A stretch of DNA of 39,290 nt from the NCBI GenBank assembly GCA_902800925.1, contig CADCGD010000014.1:1-39290 (forward strand), read 5' to 3'. The position numbers and the translations under genes are program-made. Below, piece by piece: positions 26,085-32,917 of the stretch. Origin of the DNA: an uncultured Bacteroidales bacterium. Its GTDB lineage: Bacteria > Bacteroidota > Bacteroidia > Bacteroidales > Bacteroidaceae. The notes under the pieces are model-generated. The model made no database searches. It saw only the letters and a list, made by a program, of their open reading frames with translations, and was not told where the DNA came from. The number at the start of each line of letters is the position of its first letter. Position 1 is the first letter of the stretch.

Positions 26085-26174
26085 AATATTTTCAGAAAAA
26101 TGATGATTTTAAAATTATTTTCCGTAATTTCGCAGTCTGAAACAAAAAAATCGTATAAAAACAACAAAATAATT

Positions 26175-26585
26175 ATGGAATTAACAGGTAAGATTATTGC
26201 AGTAATGCAACCCCGCAGTGGCGTTTCTCAGCGCACGGGTAATTCGTGGATGATGCAGGATTATGTCATGGAGATCCCTGGTCAGTATCCTCGTCACATG
26301 GTTTTCAATATCTTCGGTGAGGATCGCATCAAACAGTTCAACATCCAGATGGGTGAGGACATCACCGTGTCTTTCGATATTGATGCCCGTGAGTTCAATG
26401 GCCGCTGGTATAATGACATTCGTGCCTTCAATGTAACTCGTGGTGCTGTTCCTGCTGCCGCTGCAGCTCCTGCTCAGGGTGCTCCCTTTGCTCAGCCCGC
26501 TGCTGCTCCTCAGGATGCTACGTCTCCCTTCCCCCCAGCACAGGAACCCGCAGGAGAGGGTAGTGCTGACGACCTCCCCTTTTAA
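26175..26585 (+). CDS. DUF3127 protein with SSB-like acidic tip
   Basis: 136 residues from ATG 26175; a longer reading to 26037 adds unlikely residues across the promoter region. The N-terminal about 90 residues (MELTGKIIAVMQPRSGVSQR, then WMMQDYVMEIPGQYPRHMVF and GEDITVSFDIDAREFNGRWY) are DUF3127, which looks like an OB-fold. An Ala/Pro/Gln linker follows, and the protein ends with ADDLPF, the type of acidic tip that bacterial SSB proteins use to recruit partners. It may bind single-stranded DNA. That is inference; the gene is divergent from dnaN. Confidence 0.8.
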   Translation: MELTGKIIAVMQPRSGVSQRTGNSWMMQDYVMEIPGQYPRHMVFNIFGEDRIKQFNIQMGEDITVSFDIDAREFNGRWYNDIRAFNVTRGAVPAAAAAPAQGAPFAQPAAAPQDATSPFPPAQEPAGEGSADDLPF

Positions 26586-26634
26586 GATTACCTTCTAAGG
26601 ATTCATATACGACTACATCTGATTAATAACACCA

Positions 26635-27216
26635 ATGGAAAATAGTACGACAGCGCAGGGCGCTGGCGACGCCGTAGGCGTTCCTGAACGCCACTGGTTT
26701 GTGGCGTTCGTGGGACCAAATGCTGAGAAGCGGTCGCGCGATAGCTTGCTACGGCTGGGCTATGAGGCTTATGCTGCTACCCAGGAGGAAATCCACCATT
26801 GGAAGAATGGTAAGGACAAGAAGATAGAGGTGGTGGTCATCACCCAGATAGTCTTTGTCCACTGTACCGAACAGGAGCGTAAGGAGGTTGTCAACCTTCC
26901 TTTCATTCGCTACTTCATGGTCAACAAGGCGGGTAAGGCGAACCCTTATGGGGGGCGACCCATCACCATCATTCCTGACAATCAGATGCAGAAGCTGCAG
27001 TTCATGCTCTACCATGCTAACAGTCCTGTGCAGTTCGTGTCTGCTCCTGTCCGTGTAGGTGACAATATCCGAGTCATCCGTGGTGACATGAAAGGCCTCG
27101 AGGGCGAAGTGGTCGAACTGAAGGGTTCCCAAGAGCGATACCTGGGCATTCGCCTCAACATGCTGGGCTGTGCCCTCCTCCACATCTCCCTCTCAGATGT
27201 TGAGAAAATGTCATAG
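26635..27216 (+). CDS. UpxY-family transcription antiterminator (NusG-like)
   Basis: 193 residues. A NusG N-terminal domain begins at HWFVAFVGPNAEKRSRDSLL and a KOW motif at VRVGDNIRVIRGDMKGLEGE. Members of this family allow transcription of long capsule and exopolysaccharide operons in Bacteroides. As the first gene before a sugar-nucleotide cluster it probably does so here. Residues 5-16 (TTAQGAGDAVGV) are encoded by a palindromic repeat also found at 30700-30733, so the N terminus has grown by repeat insertion. No consensus promoter was found directly upstream. Confidence 0.87.
   Translation: MENSTTAQGAGDAVGVPERHWFVAFVGPNAEKRSRDSLLRLGYEAYAATQEEIHHWKNGKDKKIEVVVITQIVFVHCTEQERKEVVNLPFIRYFMVNKAGKANPYGGRPITIIPDNQMQKLQFMLYHANSPVQFVSAPVRVGDNIRVIRGDMKGLEGEVVELKGSQERYLGIRLNMLGCALLHISLSDVEKMS
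26647..26680. repeat. GGGCGCTGGCG palindromic element in the upxY 5' end
   Basis: The 34-base stretch from ACGACAGCGCAGGGCGCTGG to GACGCCGTAGGCG matches 30700-30733 at 31 of 34 positions. ACAGCGCAGGGCGC also occurs in fcl at 36373-36386. It carries short inverted repeats (GCGCAGGGCGC, ACGCCGTAGGCGT). Confidence 0.85.
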
Positions 27217-27261
27217 CCTTCCCGCTCTCTCCTTGTCCTGACTTTTTCTGACATCCACGGT

Positions 27262-27371
27262 ATCCTTCTCTGTATGCATCGGTTTTGCCGGTGCTCTTCT
27301 TTGTTTCGTTTGTCGCTTTAGTGTGCCCTGCGGCTTTGTCGCTTCAGTGTGTCCTGCGGCTTTGTCGCAGG
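27262..27371. repeat. Intergenic palindromes after upxY
   Basis: The 335-base gap between upxY and the next gene holds a palindrome GCATCGG-TTTT-GCCGGTGC (27276-27294), whose flanks match 30761-30800. It is followed by two 26-base tandem units with CTGCGGCTTTGTCGC (27320-27345, 27346-27371). The rest is AT-rich. No gene is seen. Confidence 0.8.
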
Positions 27372-27443
27372 GGCTTTCTGCTATCGTGTCCTCTATGCTG
27401 CAACATCGTTGCGGCACTTCCTTTTTCACCCTTATTGAAATTT

Positions 27444-27476
27444 TTTGTAATTTTTCTCACATAAAATATACTTTTT
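27444..27476 (+). promoter_or_regulatory. Possible promoter of the fimbrial lipoprotein genes
   Basis: TTTG at 27444-27447, a 21-base spacer, and TACTTTTT at 27469-27476, one mismatch from TAnnTTTG. The leader would be about 70 bases. Confidence 0.35.
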
Positions 27477-27551
27477 CATAGAATTAAACGTTAAATAATT
27501 TGGTTATGACTTTATGCCACACCATTATTAATCAACTAATTGTTATATTCT

Positions 27552-28472
27552 ATGAACAAAAAAATTTTCATGGCAGCCCTTGTGCTGCTCGCAGCTACAA
27601 GCTGTACCAAAAATTCTGACTTAGTCAACGTAGTAGACAACAACGAAGAACAAGGCTATGCCCCTGTCACAGTACGGGTTAGCGATTTCTCCATCGCAAC
27701 GGAGGAGATATCCTCGGGAGGTAGCCTGACGCGTGGTGCTGAGACCCTGGATAGCTACTTTGCTGGTGGCGCCATCACACTGGCGTTCTACGATGCAGAG
27801 GGTAGGGAGGTCTATAAGACTACTCAGGTCAAGGGCGATGGCTCTTACACCACCTTTGGTGAGTTTACAGCCAATCTTCAGGTGGGTCATTACACGATGG
27901 TGGCTGTGGCTCGTGCACATTACGATGGTGACGCCTTCACATTGACCAGCCCCACTGAAGCTGCTTACACTAGTATGCGCCCTCGCGAAACCTTCAGCAA
28001 TGTTCAGGCTGTCACAGTAACCAGCGCATCACCGTTGAATCTCGAAGTAACCCTGAACCGTATCAACTCCTGGCTTAAGATTATCTCTACCGATGGTCGT
28101 CCTGCCAGTATTAAGAAGATCAGAACCACTTTCGAAAAGGGTGGAAAGAGCTTCAATCCTACCACTGGTTGGGCCACCACGGACACTGGCTTCTCGCAGA
28201 CCAATAACCCTTCTACGGCAACTGGTGCGACAATAGAGATTAACGTTGTACCTTTCGTGGCTTGTGCCGATGATGCAGAGGAAAAGATGACCATCACCAT
28301 CGAGGCCCTCGATAATGACGACAATGTACTAGGTACTAAGGTGGTGAACAATGTCCCCTTCAAGCGCAACCGTCAGACCATCCTTCGTGGTAACGTATTC
28401 ACGGCAGAGCCCACAACTTCTTCGTTTAAGATAGAGACCGCTTGGCTGAGTGATTATACCATGGATTTCTAA
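27552..28472 (+). CDS. FimB/Mfa2-like fimbrial lipoprotein
   Basis: 306 residues from ATG 27552. A lipoprotein signal is clear (MNKKIFMAALVLLAATSC). The body is beta-rich, with VTVRVSDFSI, ITLAFYDAEGREVYKTTQV and a late VTLNRINSWLKI, and ends with IETAWLSDYTMDF. This pattern resembles fimbrillin or FimB/Mfa2 anchor subunits of Bacteroidales. The next gene encodes a related protein with a similar ending. The specific fimbrial type is not assignable. Confidence 0.65.
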   Translation: MNKKIFMAALVLLAATSCTKNSDLVNVVDNNEEQGYAPVTVRVSDFSIATEEISSGGSLTRGAETLDSYFAGGAITLAFYDAEGREVYKTTQVKGDGSYTTFGEFTANLQVGHYTMVAVARAHYDGDAFTLTSPTEAAYTSMRPRETFSNVQAVTVTSASPLNLEVTLNRINSWLKIISTDGRPASIKKIRTTFEKGGKSFNPTTGWATTDTGFSQTNNPSTATGATIEINVVPFVACADDAEEKMTITIEALDNDDNVLGTKVVNNVPFKRNRQTILRGNVFTAEPTTSSFKIETAWLSDYTMDF

Positions 28473-28491
28473 TCTCATTGGGAAATCAGCC

Positions 28492-29481
28492 ATGCAACGA
28501 TTGTTCAGTATCTGTACGTTTCTGCATATGTCTTCGTCCGTTGTGCGTGCATTGTCTTCGTCCGTTGTGCGTGCATTGAATGCACGAAATCTCGTCCATT
28601 ACATGTGCATTCTATGCACCCTCCTGTCTCTCTCTTCCTGCGAGAAGGCCATCACTGACGACGACAGTGTGGTCAGCGGCTCTGTCGCTGACAAAAACGC
28701 CAACCTGACAGTCACCGTCTTCAGCATCGAGAAGACCCCTTTCGAGACCTTCACTCGTGCTGCCACTCCTGCTTCTGAGGCCTGCACCCGCCTAAACTTT
28801 GCGGTTTACACCCTCGATGGCACCCGTGTCAAGCAGCTCAACCAGTCCTCTGCCGAAGCCGATTTCGGCAAGGCCTCCTTCCAGCTCGAACCAGGCACCT
28901 ATCAGCTAGTGGTCGTGGGCCATAGCGCCACTGGCAACCCCACGATGACGGACCCCACGAAGATTAAGTTCGAGAATGCGGATGGCTTTACAGACACCTA
29001 TCTCTGTTATGCCAAGGTCACCATCGGTGAGGAAAAGGCGGACTACAAGGTCTCTCTCGACCGTATCACGGCTCTCTGTCGCTTTGTGCTCACAGACACC
29101 GAGATTCCCGCTGATGTCAAGAAGATGCGCTTCTACTACACGGGTGGTTCTGGTGCCTTCGATGCCACCACAGGCCTTGGCTGTGTCAACAGCAAGCAGG
29201 ATGTGAAGTTCGATGTCTCTGCTAATAACAAGCAGTTCGACCTCTACACCTTCCCGTATAAAAGCACAGAGGGCACCCTCCATCTTGTGGTTACTGCTCT
29301 CGATGCTTCAGGCGTCGAGATTCTCCAGCGCGAGTTCGATGTCTCTATAGAGAAGAATTATATCACCTGGGTCTCTGGCTCCTTCTTTGGTGGCTCCAGT
29401 ACAGACCCCACAGGTGGTGCCGGTATCACCAGCGTAACGGTCAACACCGACTGGGCGGGTGAGACCCACATCACGTTCTAA
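28492..29481 (+). CDS. Second FimB/Mfa2-like fimbrial lipoprotein
   Basis: 329 residues if started at ATG 28492. The lipobox is SLSSC with Cys50 after a hydrophobic CILCTLLSL. The body has LNFAVYTLDGTRVKQLNQSS and VSLDRITALCRFVLTD, and the end (VNTDWAGETHITF) parallels the previous gene, so the two are paralogues. The N-terminal 30 residues contain SSSVVRAL twice, encoded by a 24-bp tandem repeat, and palindromes GTGCATTGAATGCAC and GTGCATTCTATGCAC. The true start may be ATG 28603, although that leaves no positively charged n-region. Confidence 0.6.
   Translation: MQRLFSICTFLHMSSSVVRALSSSVVRALNARNLVHYMCILCTLLSLSSCEKAITDDDSVVSGSVADKNANLTVTVFSIEKTPFETFTRAATPASEACTRLNFAVYTLDGTRVKQLNQSSAEADFGKASFQLEPGTYQLVVVGHSATGNPTMTDPTKIKFENADGFTDTYLCYAKVTIGEEKADYKVSLDRITALCRFVLTDTEIPADVKKMRFYYTGGSGAFDATTGLGCVNSKQDVKFDVSANNKQFDLYTFPYKSTEGTLHLVVTALDASGVEILQREFDVSIEKNYITWVSGSFFGGSSTDPTGGAGITSVTVNTDWAGETHITF
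28531..28619. repeat. 24-bp tandem repeat and two GTGCAT palindromes in a signal peptide region
   Basis: 28531-28554 and 28555-28578 are identical 24-mers. GTGCATT-G-AATGCAC is at 28571-28585 and GTGCAT-TCT-ATGCAC at 28605-28619. All lie before the lipobox cysteine of the second fimbrial lipoprotein. Confidence 0.85.
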
Positions 29482-29492
29482 ATATTTCGCAT

Positions 29493-30593
29493 ATGCATTT
29501 CTACCCATTATTATTCCACCCCAATCTCCACTCCGTGGTCTGGGGTGGTTCTCAGCTTTGCCCCTACAAGGGCTTGGCGCCTTCCGACGAGCCCATTGGC
29601 GAGAGTTGGGAGGTCAGTGCAGTACCCTCCAGTACCAGCATCATCAGCAATGGCCCCCTTGTGGGTCGCGACCTGATCTCGGTCGTGACCGAACACCCCG
29701 ATGCCATTCTGGGCAAGGCGGTCAACGCCAAGTACCACGGCCAATTGCCCCTCCTGGTCAAGTTCATCGATGCCAAGCGCGACCTGAGCATTCAAGTGCA
29801 CCCCAACGACGAGATGGCCCAGCGCGAACACGGCAAGATGGGCAAGTCCGAGATGTGGTATGTCATCAAGGCCGACCCGGGTGCCCACCTCTATGCGGGC
29901 TTCAAACAGCAGATTACCCCTTACGAATACCAGAGGCGCATCGAGGATGGCACCATCACTGAGGTCCTTGCCGACCATCAGGTCAAGGCGGGCGATGTCT
30001 TCTACCTCCCTGCCGGTCGTGTGCACGCCATCTGTGGGGGCATCCTCCTCGCTGAGGTCCAGCAGTCCTCTGATGTCACCTATCGCATCTTCGACTACAA
30101 CCGCCCGGGTCTCGATGGCAAGCCTCGTGAGCTCCATACTGCCCTGGCTGCCCAGGCCTTGGACTTCCATGTCGAGGCCAACTATCGTACCGTCTATCCC
30201 GAAACCACCAACCGTGCCGTACAGATTATCGACACGCCCTTCTTCGATGTCCGTGTCATGGAGATTGACAAACCCAAGCATCGTGACATGCGCAAGTACG
30301 ACAGCTTTGTCATCTCCATGTGTCTGGAGGGCGATTGCGAAATCCGGTTAAGACCAACAGTCACCTCTGGCCTCTCACCTCTCACCTCATTGCGTGCCAC
30401 ACTCCTACCTTCAGGTGGGAGAACCCCCTCACCTCTCATCTTAAAGGCTGGTCATAGCACACTAATTCCCGCTGTCATAGCCGATTACGATGTCCTTCCC
30501 CTCCACGGAAAGTCCAAGATTCTCGATGCTTTCATCGACAATCAAGACAATCTAGGGGACAAGATTACAAAGTTCTTACACATACGCGCATAA
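29493..30593 (+). CDS. manA: Mannose-6-phosphate isomerase, type I, with insertion
   Basis: 366 residues. It interconverts fructose-6-phosphate and mannose-6-phosphate, the first step towards GDP-mannose and GDP-fucose. Zinc-site motifs are visible: Gln101/His103 in SIQVHPND, Glu120 in KSEMWYV, and His178 in PAGRVHAI. Residues about 286-318 (RPTVTSGLSPLTSLRATLL and on) are a low-complexity insert encoded by a CACCTCT repeat and a palindrome; without it the length would be close to the usual 320-330. The core motifs are intact. The gene starts 12 bases after the fimbrial gene, so it is probably in that transcript. Confidence 0.9.
   Translation: MHFYPLLFHPNLHSVVWGGSQLCPYKGLAPSDEPIGESWEVSAVPSSTSIISNGPLVGRDLISVVTEHPDAILGKAVNAKYHGQLPLLVKFIDAKRDLSIQVHPNDEMAQREHGKMGKSEMWYVIKADPGAHLYAGFKQQITPYEYQRRIEDGTITEVLADHQVKAGDVFYLPAGRVHAICGGILLAEVQQSSDVTYRIFDYNRPGLDGKPRELHTALAAQALDFHVEANYRTVYPETTNRAVQIIDTPFFDVRVMEIDKPKHRDMRKYDSFVISMCLEGDCEIRLRPTVTSGLSPLTSLRATLLPSGGRTPSPLILKAGHSTLIPAVIADYDVLPLHGKSKILDAFIDNQDNLGDKITKFLHIRA
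30348..30432. repeat. Repeat insertion within manA
   Basis: TCACCTCTGGCCTCTCACCT with further CTCACCTC units is followed by TGCGTGCCAC and the hairpin CTCCTACC-TTCA-GGTGGGAG. The order GCGTGC then CTCC hairpin then GGAG mirrors the intergenic elements at 21023 and 23862. Confidence 0.75.
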
Positions 30594-30610
30594 CAATTGT
30601 GCGCAAATTA

Positions 30611-30642
30611 TTTGGTTGTTGGCAAAATAATTCGTACCTTTG
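30611..30642 (+). promoter_or_regulatory. Consensus promoter without an evident gene
   Basis: TTTG at 30611-30614, a 20-base spacer, and TACCTTTG at 30635-30642 are a perfect match. Only a short frame follows (30655-30711, MNLFVLVSVQTPLFVTTA), ending inside a palindromic repeat. The next real gene begins at 31173. Confidence 0.75.
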
Positions 30643-30699
30643 CACCGAATTTACATGAATCTATTCGTGTTAGTTAGCGTGCAAACTCCTCTCTTTGTG

Positions 30700-30957
30700 A
30701 CGACAGCATAGGGCGCTGGCGGCGCCGTAGGCGTGTCTTTCACCATCGTTTTTTGCGCTGTCCTTCTCTGTTTGCAACGGTTTTGCCGTTGCTTCTTGTG
30801 CTCAGCGGCTTTGTCGCTTTGATACTTCGTCCTTTGTGTTGCGATTGCATCGCGCCCCATCTTCGTTCCGTTTGTCGCGATTTATCGCGATCCATCTTCG
30901 TTCCGTTTGTCGCGATTTATCGCGATCCCAATGCACTACGCCTCCTCCCGCTTGAAT
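30700..30957. repeat. Cluster of palindromes between manA and the DUF262 gene
   Basis: The gap 30594-31172 holds a GGGCGCTGG element (30700-30733), GCAACGG-TTTT-GCCGTTGC (30774-30792), CAGCGGCTTTGTCGCTTTG, GCGATTGCATCGC, and two 35-base tandem units with TCGCGATTTATCGCGA (30858-30892 and 30893-30927). After 30960 the DNA is AT-rich with GGGAGATGA direct repeats near 31070-31095. I see no gene in this gap. Confidence 0.85.
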
Positions 30958-31172
30958 AACCTTTCTGCGATTTCTGCGGGACAACACCTGTCAGTAGCCT
31001 GCCTCCTGACAACATGTTTCGAATTAAAAAATAGTTAAGAAAGGCGTGCGATTATTTGTGCTCGTTGCAAGGGAGATGAAAGGGAGATGAGAGGGACAAG
31101 GTACGGAGTGAGTCAATGGTTAAATAAGATTAATAATATATATACTGGTTTATTTTATATGAAATTTATAAG

Positions 31173-32846
31173 ATGAAAGGAATACAAAATACGATAACAG
31201 GCAACTTTAGCTCAATTATCAGTACCAATAGGCGCTTTATTGTTCCCAAATTCCAGAGAGATTATTCCTGGAATAATGAACAATGGGATGATTTGTGGCA
31301 GGATATTGAGACGATGATAGAAGAGCATGATGAACATTACATGGGTTATCTTGTTCTTCAGACTCAGGATGATAAGTTGTTCTACATTATAGACGGACAA
31401 CAGCGTTTCACGACTGTCCTTCTCCTTATTTACGCTGCAATTAAGTGCATAGAAAGACAGATTGCTCAAGGAATCGATGTGGAAGACAACACGCGTAGAT
31501 GCGAATCCCTGAAATCCTTGTATATAGGAAAAGAAGATCCTGTTACGTTGGATTACGACAACCTACTGACACTGAACAGGAACAATAATTCCTATTTCTG
31601 TGACTATATACTCAAGTTGGGTGATTTGAAGGCACGAAATCTTACTGCGACAGAGAAATTGATGCGTAGTTGTTTCGAATACTATGAGCAGAAGCTTACA
31701 GGCAAATTCAATAGCGGAAAGGATTATGCCTCTTTCATCCAGGCGGTTGCTGATGGATTGCATTTCACACAGATTGTAGTTAATGATGAAATGAATGCTT
31801 TCCGTGTATTTGAGACCTTGAATGCACGAGGTGTTCAGTTATCATCGGCCGATTTGTTAAAGAACTATTTGTTCTCAAAGGTAGATAGCGATACCACCCA
31901 TAGCAGTCGAATTGACACGTTAGAGCGTAAATGGAGCATACTTACTAATAATATCAAGGCTGAGAAGCTACCCGAGTTTCTTCGATATTATTGGAATATG
32001 CAGCACAAAACAATTCGTGCTAATGCTGTATATAAGACGATTCGTCAGGAAATCAAAGAAGATAAGCAAGTATTCCTATTGCTGGATGATTTGATATCCT
32101 ATAGTGACATCTACATGGCTTTGACTGACGAGAATGACGAAATGTGGACTGATGCTGAAGTCAAGGAAAATATTGGCCTACTGAATCTCTTCCGTTTAAA
32201 GCAGCCTTTCTCGCTCCTTATGGCAGCGAAGAATAATTTGGGCGACAATGAGTTCAAGCGAGTCTTGAAGACTGTTATTACGATGTGCTTCCGCTATAAT
32301 GTAATATGTGATCGTAACCCGAATGACCAAGAGACTCCTTTTAATGCGCTTGCTCAGTCCATCAGCATAGATAAGGTGGTGGATTTAAAGAAGCTTTCGT
32401 CAATTATGGTTGATGATGCCGAGTTCAAGAGCGCATTCAAGGAAAAAACATTCCCTTACAATTCACGTAATGCAAAAGTGGTGAAGTATATTTTAGGGAA
32501 GATAGAACATTTTAAAGGTTCCACGCATTTCGTACATTATGATGATGACGATGTGTCTATAGAGCATATTTATCCTCAGAATCCAACAGACGAATGGAAT
32601 CTTGATGAGACCAAGATGCAGCGTTTTGTCTTCCGGCTTGGCAATATCTGTCTTTTAGAGAAGAATCTGAATAGAGATATCCAGAATGTCAGTTTTGAGA
32701 AGAAATTGCCTGTTTATCAGACGTCATCATACTATTATGCCAAGAAAATCTCCAGTGATTTCTCAGAATGGAATGATAGCTCTATTATAAAATTGCAGAC
32801 AGAGATGGCAAACTCCGCTGTATCAATCTGGAAAGTTTCAGTTTAG
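31173..32846 (+). CDS. DUF262/DUF1524 protein, GmrSD-like restriction factor
   Basis: 557 residues. The N-terminal DUF262 domain has FIVPKFQRDYSWNNEQWDDL and the IDGQQRFTT motif, which resembles ParB-type NTP-binding. The C-terminal DUF1524 HNH-type nuclease has SIEHIYPQNP, then the FRLGNICLLEKNLNR stretch. This is the single-chain form of GmrSD type IV restriction, which cleaves modified phage DNA. The gene is visibly more AT-rich than its neighbours, has no partner gene and is flanked by palindromic repeats, so it was probably acquired. No consensus promoter was found near its start. Confidence 0.85.
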   Translation: MKGIQNTITGNFSSIISTNRRFIVPKFQRDYSWNNEQWDDLWQDIETMIEEHDEHYMGYLVLQTQDDKLFYIIDGQQRFTTVLLLIYAAIKCIERQIAQGIDVEDNTRRCESLKSLYIGKEDPVTLDYDNLLTLNRNNNSYFCDYILKLGDLKARNLTATEKLMRSCFEYYEQKLTGKFNSGKDYASFIQAVADGLHFTQIVVNDEMNAFRVFETLNARGVQLSSADLLKNYLFSKVDSDTTHSSRIDTLERKWSILTNNIKAEKLPEFLRYYWNMQHKTIRANAVYKTIRQEIKEDKQVFLLLDDLISYSDIYMALTDENDEMWTDAEVKENIGLLNLFRLKQPFSLLMAAKNNLGDNEFKRVLKTVITMCFRYNVICDRNPNDQETPFNALAQSISIDKVVDLKKLSSIMVDDAEFKSAFKEKTFPYNSRNAKVVKYILGKIEHFKGSTHFVHYDDDDVSIEHIYPQNPTDEWNLDETKMQRFVFRLGNICLLEKNLNRDIQNVSFEKKLPVYQTSSYYYAKKISSDFSEWNDSSIIKLQTEMANSAVSIWKVSV

Positions 32847-32860
32847 ATAGAATCATCGGT

Positions 32861-32877
32861 TAATCCCCGCGGGATTA
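32861..32877 (+). terminator. Small hairpin after the DUF262 gene
   Basis: AATCCC-CGC-GGGATT (32862-32876) lies 15 bases after the stop. The stem is only 6 bp and no T run follows, so termination is uncertain. Confidence 0.3.
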
Positions 32878-32917
32878 TAACATTTGAACGAGAAAGAAAC
32901 AATTAATAAAACTATAT

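Noticed and set aside
27621-27920. Minus-strand reading frames over the fimbrial lipoprotein genes
   Set aside because: They lie entirely opposite genes with lipoboxes and conserved beta-sheet motifs and have no promoter.
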